The notes below the pieces were generated by a model that was not told the origin of the DNA, ran no database searches, and saw only the letters and a program-made list of their open reading frames with translations. This document shows positions 45,785-53,781 of a DNA stretch of 64,000 nucleotides, piece by piece (the stretch's first letter is position 1; every line of letters starts with the position of its first letter). Source of the DNA: Chitinophaga sp. CF118. GTDB lineage: Bacteria > Bacteroidota > Bacteroidia > Chitinophagales > Chitinophagaceae. The stretch covers positions 141,108-205,107 of the forward strand of contig NZ_FOMK01000012.1 in assembly GCF_900112615.1 (NCBI RefSeq). Direction: 5' to 3'. A program made the translations under genes and the position numbers.

Positions 45785-48310
45785 ATGCTTAGAAATGTAC
45801 TAGCTCTCATTTTTTTCTTCAGTTGCTATTATTGTCAGGCTGGTGTTATCCGTGGTAAGGTCACGAATGAGCGGCATGAGCCTTTACCATTTGCTACACT
45901 TTTTATCAAAGGAACTACTGCTGGTACCACTACAAATGCCGATGGACAATACCATCTGGAATTACCTGATGGGAACTATACCATTGTATGCCAGTATATG
46001 GGATACATTAAGGCAGAGAAGCAGGTGACTATTGCGGGAAATGACCAGGTGATTGATATTAGCTTGTCGCCACAAAGTCTGCAGATCAAAGAGGTAGTGG
46101 TAAAGTCTGATGGGGAAGATCCTGCTTATGCTATTATCCGGCAGGCCATTAAAAAGAGGGATTACTATAGACATCAGGTAAAGGAGTATACCTGTAATGA
46201 CTATATTAAAGGGATGTTTAAAGTCCGGAATGTACCTAATCAGGTATTAGGACAAAAAGTAGATAAGGCCGATATGGGGTTGGATTCATCAGGGAAAGGA
46301 GTGGTGTTCTTATCTGAGTCTATGACAAAGATTGGTTTCCGGGAGCCGGATCAGCTGAAAGTAGAGGTGCTGTCTGCCCGGCAAAGTGGAGGAGGATTCG
46401 GTTTTGGCTTTCCGGCATTTATAGAATTGTATGATAATAATGTAACTGCTGTAGTTACCCAGTTCAGCAAACGGGGATTTATCTCTCCCATAGCTGAAAA
46501 TGCATTGTTTTATTATAAATACCGGCTGGAGGGTGTATTCCAGGAGGATGGTAAAACGGTTAATAAGATAGCCGTGATACCCAGAAGAAAATTTGAGCCT
46601 CTGTTTTCCGGGTATATTTTTATTACGGATGATGACTGGCGGATTCATAGTGCGGACTTACTGCTTACGCAGGATTATCAGTTAGAACTGATGGACACTC
46701 TGCATATCCGGCAGATTCATGTACCGGTGAATAATGAAGTATGGCGTACAAAGGATCAGGTAATCTCTATAAGTATCAAACAATTAGGTTTTGATGTTGT
46801 TGGCAGCTTTGTAAATATATATTCCAATTACAACCTGCATCCGGAATTCCCGAAAAAATATTTTGACAATATAATTCTACGGTACGATACTGCTTTTGAT
46901 AAAAAGCTGCTGAATTACTGGGATAGTATCCGGCCTGTTCCACTGGAAAAGGAAGAACTGAAGGATTTTCATGAAAAGGATAGTATTGCCCTGGCTAACA
47001 GGGATAGTTTGAAGTCTTCCCGGCAACTCGATACTCTCCGGAAAAAACAGAAGCCGGTAAAACCAATGAATGTGTTGTGGAGTGGAGTTAACCATCATTA
47101 TTATTTTCGCAGGGACACCGGAATTTATTCGCATCAGCTGAATATTAAAGGATTGATTAAGCAACTTGAGTATAATACTGTAGAAGGGTTGGTACTAAGT
47201 GTGGAACCCAGCATCAGTTTTAGTCTTCCCCATGAGCAAACCTTAAAGATTTCCCCGTTCTTCCGGTATGGATTCAGTAATACTCATGTGAATGCTTATG
47301 CTGATATTAATTGGATTAAAGACAGGAAGCTGGGAGGTCATTACGGCCTGAATACCTGGACTTTATCCGGAGGGAAGCGTGTTTCCCAGTTCAATCATGA
47401 AGAACCGATAAGTCCGATTGCTAATGAGTTCTATACTTTGTTCCTTAAGGAAAACTTCATGAAACTGTATGAAAGCAAGTTCGGGGCTATCTCCTTTAAG
47501 CGCAGGTTCGAAAGCAATGCAGTTATTTCGGCAGGGTTAACGTACGAAGACCGCCTGCCGGTAGAGAATACGACAGACTTTGTTATTTTCAAAAATGAGC
47601 ATAAACAGTTCACCCCCAATCATCCATACGAACTGGAGGCCATTCCTTTTAACAGGAACCAGGCACTGGTACTGGACCTGGGTTTTTCTTTCCAGCCAGG
47701 GCAACGTTATATCGCATTACCTGATAGAAAAATTCCCATTGGTTCTAAATACCCCACATTCAGTGTAGGTTACAGCAAAGGGATTCACGACATTGCCGGC
47801 AGTGATGCAGACTTTGATAAATGGAAATTCCATGTAAATGACCAGATTAATCTGAAATTGTTCGGAGAATTTTTTTACCGGCTGGGTGTGGGAGGATTCC
47901 TGAACAGCAAACATGTAGATCTGCCTGATTATCAGCACTTCAATGGTAATCAAACCTTCTATAATACAAAGTATCTGAATAGTTTCCAGTTAGCTCCTTA
48001 TTATAAATACAGCACTATTGCCCCCTTTTATGCTACGGCCAATGTAGAACATCATTTTAATGGTTTGCTTACCAATAAAGTTCCACTACTCAATAAGTTA
48101 AAATGGAACCTTGTGGCAGGATCGAATGCCTTCTATGTAAATAGTAATAATAATTATGTGGAGGTATTTGCCGGTCTTGAAAACATTTTCAAGCTGATAA
48201 GGATAGATGTAATAGCAGGATATCAGAGCCAGGATAAAACGAAGATTGGTGTCCGGGTAGGATTTGGCGGATTATTAGGTGGTATGGTAAACACCAGTCC
48301 CAACAAATAG
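45785..48310 (+). CDS. DUF5686 outer-membrane protein with carboxypeptidase-regulatory-like domain
   Basis: An 841-aa protein with signal peptide (to about residue 20) and an N-terminal CarboxypepD_reg-like domain (VIRGKVTNERHEPLPFATLFIKG, YTIVCQYMGY). The middle contains PAYAIIRQAIKKRDYYRHQV and TCNDYIKG, hallmark of DUF5686, and the rest is a predicted beta barrel with alternating strands to the end (VGFGGLLGG). Members occur throughout Bacteroidota but have no settled function; the domain order resembles TonB receptors without the plug. Probably cotranscribed with the small membrane protein 3 bp upstream. Confidence 0.88.
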   Translation: MLRNVLALIFFFSCYYCQAGVIRGKVTNERHEPLPFATLFIKGTTAGTTTNADGQYHLELPDGNYTIVCQYMGYIKAEKQVTIAGNDQVIDISLSPQSLQIKEVVVKSDGEDPAYAIIRQAIKKRDYYRHQVKEYTCNDYIKGMFKVRNVPNQVLGQKVDKADMGLDSSGKGVVFLSESMTKIGFREPDQLKVEVLSARQSGGGFGFGFPAFIELYDNNVTAVVTQFSKRGFISPIAENALFYYKYRLEGVFQEDGKTVNKIAVIPRRKFEPLFSGYIFITDDDWRIHSADLLLTQDYQLELMDTLHIRQIHVPVNNEVWRTKDQVISISIKQLGFDVVGSFVNIYSNYNLHPEFPKKYFDNIILRYDTAFDKKLLNYWDSIRPVPLEKEELKDFHEKDSIALANRDSLKSSRQLDTLRKKQKPVKPMNVLWSGVNHHYYFRRDTGIYSHQLNIKGLIKQLEYNTVEGLVLSVEPSISFSLPHEQTLKISPFFRYGFSNTHVNAYADINWIKDRKLGGHYGLNTWTLSGGKRVSQFNHEEPISPIANEFYTLFLKENFMKLYESKFGAISFKRRFESNAVISAGLTYEDRLPVENTTDFVIFKNEHKQFTPNHPYELEAIPFNRNQALVLDLGFSFQPGQRYIALPDRKIPIGSKYPTFSVGYSKGIHDIAGSDADFDKWKFHVNDQINLKLFGEFFYRLGVGGFLNSKHVDLPDYQHFNGNQTFYNTKYLNSFQLAPYYKYSTIAPFYATANVEHHFNGLLTNKVPLLNKLKWNLVAGSNAFYVNSNNNYVEVFAGLENIFKLIRIDVIAGYQSQDKTKIGVRVGFGGLLGGMVNTSPNK

Positions 48311-48316
48311 GAAGAT

Positions 48317-48497
48317 ATTTAGGAGAGTTCGGGGAGACATTATAGTGAGTCTATTGGTTAAACACAAATTGAGCACACATTGAACATAGGTTGAACAGGG
48401 TTAGATCGTATATAAGCGTTCTAACCCTGTTCAACCTGTGTTCAACCTATGAAGCAAATATCAACTCTCTCCGAACTCACTCCGAACTCTCCCAGAA
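48317..48497. repeat. composite inverted array of 11-bp units
   Basis: Outer arms: 11-bp units at 48317, 48328 and 48339 (e.g. TTCGGGGAGAC) mirrored by CTCTCTCCGAA, CTCACTCCGAA and CTCTCCCAGAA at 48465, 48476 and 48487. Inner arms: TTGAGCA, TTGAACA, TTGAACA at 48369, 48380 and 48391, mirrored by TGTTCAA at 48428 and 48439. The inner arms 48380-48405 and 48420-48445 pair over 26 bp with one mismatch around a 14-nt loop. Confidence 0.85.
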
Positions 48498-48768
48498 GAC
48501 ACTTTTAATTTGTACAGAATATCCATACACTTTATGGACGGGTGGGAAAGAAGAGGAAAGCCATACATCCAGGCAGAAAACTATTATGTAGTTTATTTCA
48601 CAAATAAGCTGATTTATAACTAATTGGAATAGACTTCAAGAAAAAACAACAGGAACTGGGTTCACAAATGAGTATGAAAGTCTCTAAATCCAGAGAAGAT
48701 ATCATTGGGCTAAACTATATTCAAATCAACTGATTTACTATTATTGGAGATATACTTCCAGAAAAAAA

Positions 48769-48796
48769 GGGAAGGTCTTATATTCCGGACCTTCCC
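48769..48796. terminator. bidirectional intrinsic terminator
   Basis: GGGAAGGTC / GACCTTCCC stem with a 10-nt loop, A7 on the left and T6 on the right, so it can end transcription in both directions. It closes the minus-strand 39-aa gene 12 bp after its stop. Confidence 0.75.
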
Positions 48797-48807
48797 TAAG
48801 TTTTTTC

Positions 48808-48927
48808 TTATTTAGCCTTCTTTGCTTTGTAGCTTGCTTTAGGATCACGATCGTAAAAGTAAGCCAGCAGGCGATATATCCATAAACCTACAATGAGGTA
48901 TAAAAGGTAAAGAAAAACTGTACTCAT
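48808..48927 (-). CDS. 39-aa small membrane protein
   Basis: A 40-codon gene on the minus strand, below usual length cut-offs. The product has a single hydrophobic helix (MSTVFLYLLYLIVGLWIYRL, then LAYFY) and a short charged tail (DRDPKASYKAKKAK), as in many small inner-membrane proteins with a cytoplasmic basic end. Its TAA lies 12 bp before a perfect intrinsic terminator on that strand, and no other gene explains that terminator. No family is recognised. It is divergent from the 68-aa membrane protein at 49166 across 238 bp, which I see as AT-rich promoter DNA without other features. Confidence 0.6.
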   Translation of the reverse strand: MSTVFLYLLYLIVGLWIYRLLAYFYDRDPKASYKAKKAK

Positions 48928-49165
48928 AAATTAACATTTTTGGGTTTAAACAATATTTTACCTGTCCGATTTCATTAATTCAAAAAGAATGCCAACTTAA
49001 AAATATTTTATATACGATAATAATCAAATAGTTATAAAGATCGGGTTACGGATTTTATCTGGTGAACATTTTATAACTGTAGAGTGTTATACATGATATA
49101 ATCATATTTCAGGCCAGATTAGTGGCAATTTTGATCACCCTTGTATTATCGTAAACCGGCTCCTT

Positions 49166-49372
49166 ATGAAAAAAATTGCATTGATCGCATTTATCCTGGG
49201 AGTGCTCATGGCTACACTTGCTTATGTAGCACAATTAAGTGATTGGAGTGAACTGGCTGAGTATATGACTCTCGGATTTGTGGGTTATATACTGATTATC
49301 AGCTCTACCGCCTATTACCTTACTTCAGTTCTGTATGAATGGTCCAGGGAAACAGAAACCTGGCAGGGCTAA
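49166..49372 (+). CDS. 68-aa two-helix membrane protein
   Basis: A small protein with two hydrophobic helices, IALIAFILGVLMATLAYVA and MTLGFVGYILIISSTAYYLT, joined by a short acidic loop (SDWSELAEY) and ending in an acidic tail (YEWSRETETWQG). Function unknown; no domain recognised. Codon usage and the AT-rich leader resemble real genes nearby. It is followed after 106 bp by trhO with its own -7 box, so it is probably transcribed alone. Confidence 0.65.
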   Translation: MKKIALIAFILGVLMATLAYVAQLSDWSELAEYMTLGFVGYILIISSTAYYLTSVLYEWSRETETWQG

Positions 49373-49391
49373 AATTTTAAAGAGATTTTGT

Positions 49392-49399
49392 TAACTTTG
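49392..49399 (+). promoter_or_regulatory. -7 box of trhO
   Basis: TAACTTTG, an exact TAnnTTTG match followed by CGG, 80 bp before the start at 49479. The -33 position has no clear TTG. Confidence 0.4.
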
Positions 49400-49478
49400 C
49401 GGCTTCAAATCGGGTTTTATGGCCCGGTAAACTGAAATTTTGCTCACAAGGCACGTGTTCTTAAAATTTCTATAGCCA

Positions 49479-50513
49479 ATGGTATTACATAACAGAATCT
49501 CCGCAGCTGTGCTCAAAGAGCGGCTGACAGCCGAAACTTTCCGGCGCGTTACCACATCTTTTTATCAATACGCAAAAATAGAGGATCCCAATGCATTCCG
49601 AAATCAGTTGTATGAGCAGCTGCATTCTTTGGGTGTATTTGGCCGCATCTATGTGGCCCATGAAGGGATCAACGCCCAGGTAAGTATTCCTGAGCATAAC
49701 TTTGAAGCCTTCAGAACCTGCCTTTATACTATATCTTTCCTGAATGGTATCCGCCTGAACATTGCAGTAGATGATGACGGCAAATCTTTCTGGGTTTTGA
49801 AAATCAAAGTGCGAGAAAAGATAGTGGCAGATGGGATTGAAGATCCGTCATTTGACATGGCCAACAAGGGAAAATACCTTGATGCTCAGTCTTTTAATGA
49901 GCTAACGGAAGATCCGGATACTATTGTTGTGGACATGAGGAATCACTATGAGTATGAAGTGGGGCATTTTGAACAGGCCATCGAAGTACCTTCCGATACC
50001 TTCAGAGAGCAATTGCCTATGGCAGTGGAAATGCTGCAGGACAAGAAAGATAAAAATATTGTAATGTATTGCACTGGGGGAATTCGTTGTGAAAAAGCCT
50101 CTGCTTACATGTTGCATAACGGGTTCCAGAACGTATTTCACCTGGAAGGGGGAATTATTGAATATACGAATAAAGCAAAGGAGCAGGGATTACCTATTAA
50201 ATTCAAAGGGAAGAATTTTGTATTTGACGACAGGCTGGGAGAGCGGATCACAGAGGATGTGATCAGTCAGTGTCATCAGTGCGGAAAACCCTGCGATGCA
50301 CATACCAATTGTAAAAATGATGGTTGTCACCTGTTGTTTATCCAGTGTGACGAATGTGCTGCAAAATACGAAGGTTGCTGCAGCAGTTCCTGTCAGTCGG
50401 TATTACACTTACCGGAAGAAGAAAGAGTTGAACTGAGAAAGGGGATTGATAAGGGACAGATGATCTTTAATAAATCAAAGCAGCGGATAAGACCCCGGCT
50501 AAACGAAGAATAA
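49479..50513 (+). CDS. trhO: tRNA uridine(34) hydroxylase TrhO (rhodanese-like, YceA)
   Basis: A 344-aa member of the UPF0176 family. An N-terminal ferredoxin-like domain (GRIYVAHEGINAQVSIPE) is followed by a rhodanese domain with EDPDTIVVDMRNHYEYEVGHF and the active loop YCTGGIRCEKA (Cys198). The C-terminus has a Cys-rich metal-site-like region (CHQCGKPCDAHTNC and following CDEC, CCSSSC). The enzyme hydroxylates U34 of tRNAs on the prephenate-independent route to 5-alkoxyuridines. Length and motifs are complete. A GC-rich hairpin follows. Confidence 0.9.
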   Translation: MVLHNRISAAVLKERLTAETFRRVTTSFYQYAKIEDPNAFRNQLYEQLHSLGVFGRIYVAHEGINAQVSIPEHNFEAFRTCLYTISFLNGIRLNIAVDDDGKSFWVLKIKVREKIVADGIEDPSFDMANKGKYLDAQSFNELTEDPDTIVVDMRNHYEYEVGHFEQAIEVPSDTFREQLPMAVEMLQDKKDKNIVMYCTGGIRCEKASAYMLHNGFQNVFHLEGGIIEYTNKAKEQGLPIKFKGKNFVFDDRLGERITEDVISQCHQCGKPCDAHTNCKNDGCHLLFIQCDECAAKYEGCCSSSCQSVLHLPEEERVELRKGIDKGQMIFNKSKQRIRPRLNEE

Positions 50514-50562
50514 TTAAAAAAGAAAAACCGCCCCGCGTTGTTTCTTCTGCGGCGGGGCGGAG
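50513..50562. terminator. GC-rich bidirectional terminator
   Basis: CCGCCCCGC (50528-50536) pairs with GCGGGGCGG (50552-50560) around a 15-nt loop. On the minus strand it is followed by TTTTTCTTTTTT, so it mainly ends the minus-strand adaptor gene, while also sitting directly after trhO. Confidence 0.65.
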
Positions 50563-50653
50563 TAATTGAGCATGAAAACAGTTCAAACAAATAATAAAAT
50601 CTGAATGTGCTGTGTTTGCATGTCCATTCTATCAACCTATATGCGAACTAAAC

Positions 50654-51325
50654 TTAATTCTCACTCAGCGCATTATAGATCTGCTGCTGATGTGCAGATA
50701 TCACACTTTCCCCTACGCTGAGCCCTTTGCTGATGTAGGTTACATCACCTGATGTGGTGTATGTTTCTACTTCTCTTACCTGGATATTATATTTGTCTTT
50801 AAATACCAGTACAAAGTTCTTGCTATGATCTTCAATGATGGCTGTTTCCGGTACAGCTACCATATTATCTCCTTCTTCACAGTGTAATACCACTTTTGTA
50901 AACATCTCTGGTTTCAGGGCTTTGCCCGAAATATCCATTTTTATACTAAGCTGTCCTGTATGCGCCAGGGTATCGGTTATAGTATGGATCCCATCTACAA
51001 TACCATGAAAGATCATATGAGGCAGTGAAGCTGTTACAACATCTGCTTCATAACCTTTTGTAACAGTAGCCAGGTTTGCTGTTGCAACATTCACCAGGAT
51101 ACCGGTATTCTTTATATTAACATCGTTCTCTGCTACCTTACCGGATAAATGAAGTTCCATTAATACAGGTTTCAAATTAGCGGTGTCTATCCTGATGGTT
51201 TTCATCATGGTATCACTCAATACAAAAGTCTTCTTTGTTACTCCTCCATCAACCTGTGGATGTTTACATCCATCCAGACTGAACCCGGTAATGATTAACA
51301 CGTAGAGGAGAAAATTGCATTTCAT
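50654..51325 (-). CDS. truncated efflux adaptor (HlyD/CusB-like lipoprotein)
   Basis: A 223-aa lipoprotein: the leader ends in the lipobox SLDGC. The mature part has LHLSGKVAENDVNIKNTG, then beta-barrel and MP-like parts (DISGKALKPEMFTKVVL, VAVPETAIIEDHSKNFVLVF, SKGLSVGESVISAHQQQIYN). The alpha-hairpin and most of the lipoyl domain of normal 350-400-aa adaptors are missing, and the linker is very short. No pump or channel gene is adjacent. It may be a decayed adaptor or a periplasmic metal-binding relic of a CusB protein. It is 300 bp downstream of the histidine kinase gene. Confidence 0.7.
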   Translation of the reverse strand: MKCNFLLYVLIITGFSLDGCKHPQVDGGVTKKTFVLSDTMMKTIRIDTANLKPVLMELHLSGKVAENDVNIKNTGILVNVATANLATVTKGYEADVVTASLPHMIFHGIVDGIHTITDTLAHTGQLSIKMDISGKALKPEMFTKVVLHCEEGDNMVAVPETAIIEDHSKNFVLVFKDKYNIQVREVETYTTSGDVTYISKGLSVGESVISAHQQQIYNALSEN

Positions 51326-51625
51326 GATATCATAGTAGAATATTCTGCAAAGCTCCGTATTACTACTTAAAGGAGGCTTTAAACACTATTAAAAAGTGAT
51401 TAAAATGTTAAAAATATTGGATCTGTGGGATGCTTTAGAAAATTGGGTGATTGCTGCTGATACGGGTATATCTGCAAATGATCCGGAGAAACTTTCCTTT
51501 AAATGACCAGGAACGAGATGATGTTGTTATTCTTAAAGGAATTGTTACTGGTTTCTGCGATAGTTTTGCGGACTAATGAACATAAATATGGTGTCTTTAC
51601 TGAAGAGAGCAGTGAAGGGAAGTGA
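51326..51625. other. 300-bp spacer between adaptor and histidine kinase genes
   Basis: AT-rich; no convincing gene, terminator or promoter consensus. A 33-codon frame at 51405-51506 has no support. Confidence 0.4.
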
Positions 51626-53017
51626 TTAGCGATAGTTGTGTGGGAGTATAACTGTAAAAGTGGTGCCTTTACCAGTAATGGAAGAAACGGAGATATGCCC
51701 TTTATGCAGCAGGACGATTTTTTTGCAAATTGAAAGTCCCAATCCATGTCCACGGATTTTCTGGACATTGGTACCCCGGTAAAATGGTTCAAAAATTTTA
51801 TTCAACTCTTCCGGCTGGATACCGACACCATTGTCTCTTACCTGGATCTGGATATCATGAGTGAAGAAGTCAATGGTTACAAACGCTGTATTATCAGAAG
51901 AAAATTTAAAGGCATTATCCAACAGATTGAAGAACAATACTTTCAGCAGGCTTTCATTTCCTTCACAGATCAGTTCTGTATCCTGTTCAGGGACTTTAAG
52001 GAAGCGGATATCTACCCTGGGGGCTCTTCCATTTACAACAGGAGGATGTTTTAACTTAATGAGATTTCCCATTTCCAGCATGAGTTCATCCATCCGGATT
52101 TCATTGAAAATGAACTTCTGCTGGTTAAGCTCTGACTGAGCCAGTTGCAATAATCCATTACTAAGATCTGACAGATTTTCTGCATCCTCAAGTACGGATG
52201 CCAGGATATCCTGATATACTTCTTTGGTTCGTTCCTTCGAAAGGGTTACCTGCAACTGGCTGATAATAGCTGCCAGTGGTGTACGTAATTCATGTGAAGC
52301 ATTGCTTACAAAACTCTTCTGGAGGTCAAATGCATCGCTAAGGCGTTGCAGCATGGTATTGAAGTTGGCCCCCAACTGAGCTATTTCATCTTTCCCTTTG
52401 GCGTCCACACTGTTCCCCTGTAAGTTGTTAGCGTTAATGGTTTTCACCTGCCTTACCAGCTTATCGATGGGCTGTACCATATTACGCGCAAAGAAATAGC
52501 CGACGATCACCAGCAGGATCACGGCCACAATGATTTCTATAATCAGAATGCGTTTCAGGTTCTGCAGGTTCTGGAACCCATATTTATCAAAAGAGGAAAC
52601 TATCACTATCACGGACACACTTCCTTCAGTGTAGTACACGCCCACCTGCTCTCCCTTAGACTTTTCGTGGCTGAACTCCCCATTCTTCTTAATATAGTCC
52701 AGTAAATACTTTGAAGTTTTGATAGCAGTATCCTTTAAATTGGAATAAAGCAGATCGTAGGCTGGGTTATATACGAGAATGGTTTCTTTATACAGATCCT
52801 GGAATGTGGTTTTATCCAGCTTTCGCAGGAGGTCAATTTTCACGGTATCCTCTTCAATAATCACGTTGGCGATAGAACGGGCACGGTATTCCAGACGTTC
52901 CAGGTATTCAGCCTTTCTTGACTGAGCAGAGAAATAATAAGTGATAATAGCGAAGGTGTTCAGCAGTACAAATGCTGAAATGGCGTAGGAAAGTGCTATT
53001 TTATATTTAATCTTCAC
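51626..53017 (-). CDS. sensor histidine kinase (HAMP, HisKA, HATPase)
   Basis: A 463-aa membrane kinase. First helix at about 9-30, a ~130-residue periplasmic sensor, second helix near 157-177 (ILIIEIIVAVILLVIVGYFF), HAMP (MVQPIDKLVRQVKTINANN), HisKA with phosphoacceptor His242 in SNASHELRTPLAAI, then N box NLLDNAFKFS, G1 DNGVGIQPEEL and GHGLGLSICKKI. It overlaps the response regulator by 4 bp. The topology and neighbourhood recall CusS-type metal sensors, but the sensor domain carries no recognised metal motif, so the signal is uncertain. Confidence 0.9.
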   Translation of the reverse strand: MKIKYKIALSYAISAFVLLNTFAIITYYFSAQSRKAEYLERLEYRARSIANVIIEEDTVKIDLLRKLDKTTFQDLYKETILVYNPAYDLLYSNLKDTAIKTSKYLLDYIKKNGEFSHEKSKGEQVGVYYTEGSVSVIVIVSSFDKYGFQNLQNLKRILIIEIIVAVILLVIVGYFFARNMVQPIDKLVRQVKTINANNLQGNSVDAKGKDEIAQLGANFNTMLQRLSDAFDLQKSFVSNASHELRTPLAAIISQLQVTLSKERTKEVYQDILASVLEDAENLSDLSNGLLQLAQSELNQQKFIFNEIRMDELMLEMGNLIKLKHPPVVNGRAPRVDIRFLKVPEQDTELICEGNESLLKVLFFNLLDNAFKFSSDNTAFVTIDFFTHDIQIQVRDNGVGIQPEELNKIFEPFYRGTNVQKIRGHGLGLSICKKIVLLHKGHISVSSITGKGTTFTVILPHNYR

Positions 53018-53703
53018 TCTTCAGCAAGATAATATCCCATACCTGTTTTAGTATGCAGGAGTTTATTGGGGAAGTCTTTATCTATTTTTTTACGAAGAAA
53101 GTTCATGTATACTTCGATTACATTGGTACCGGTATCAAAGTCGATATCCCATACTTTTTCAGCAATCACAAGTTTGGAGATCACCTTTCCTTTGTGGAGT
53201 GCCAGGAATTCCAACAATTGGTATTCTTTGGCTGTCAACGGAATTTTTTTACCGCCTCTAATCACTTCTTTCTTTTCACGATCTATTTCCAGGTCGGCGA
53301 TTACTATTTTATACTGGGAGTTCTGCTGTACTTCAGAGCCGGCTCTTTTCAGGAATACGCGGATCCGGGCCAGCAGTTCACGAAAATCGAAAGGTTTCAC
53401 CAGGTAGTCATCGGCCCCGATTTCGAATGCCTGCATCTTGTCGTCCATTCCTCCCAAAGCGGTAAGCATGATAATGGGGATGCGGTTGTTCCGCCGCCGG
53501 ATCACTTCACATACTTCGTATCCGTTGCTATGGGGCAGGTTCAGATCAAGGATTACAAGATCATAATTATTGCTGGCGCCCAGGCTTTTACCCATGCGAC
53601 CATCGTATGCAACATCTACTTCAAAGCCATTCTCTTCCAATCCCTTTTTAACGGCATTGGCTACCTTCACTTCATCTTCTACTACCAGAATCTTTTGCAT
53701 CAT
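53014..53703 (-). CDS. OmpR/PhoB-family response regulator
   Basis: A 229-aa regulator: receiver with Asp53 (VILDLNLP), Thr80-type switch (MLTALGG) and Lys (LVKPF), then a winged-helix DNA-binding domain (LTAKEYQLLEFLALHKGKV; VIEVYMNFLRKKIDKDF; GMGYYLAEE). It forms a two-component pair with the kinase whose start overlaps its end by 4 bp. Likely targets include nearby efflux or stress genes. The start may be either of two adjacent ATGs. OmpR-type proteins bind tandem sites with about 11-bp spacing, which is of interest for the phased arrays in this window. Confidence 0.92.
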   Translation of the reverse strand: MMQKILVVEDEVKVANAVKKGLEENGFEVDVAYDGRMGKSLGASNNYDLVILDLNLPHSNGYEVCEVIRRRNNRIPIIMLTALGGMDDKMQAFEIGADDYLVKPFDFRELLARIRVFLKRAGSEVQQNSQYKIVIADLEIDREKKEVIRGGKKIPLTAKEYQLLEFLALHKGKVISKLVIAEKVWDIDFDTGTNVIEVYMNFLRKKIDKDFPNKLLHTKTGMGYYLAEE

Positions 53704-53781
53704 TCAACATTAGCATTTATTCCTTGTAATCCAGTCCCTTCTACAACATTTGCGCTTTCTTATCGTCCGTTATATCAACGT

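Larger units (their letters stand above)
48311..48807. other. gene-free stretch with composite inverted repeat and direct repeat
   Basis: Nothing convincingly coding. It holds the composite palindrome (48317-48497), a ~46-bp imperfect direct repeat (48601-48646 and 48722-48767) and a bidirectional terminator (48769-48796). A 66-codon frame across the palindrome at 48391-48591 is considered accidental. Confidence 0.6.

Noticed and set aside
48391..48591. 66-codon frame across the composite palindrome
   Set aside because: Its sequence is dictated by the inverted repeat and has no protein-like features.
51405..51506. 33-codon frame between adaptor and kinase genes
   Set aside because: Isolated, no promoter or terminator, opposite to its neighbours.
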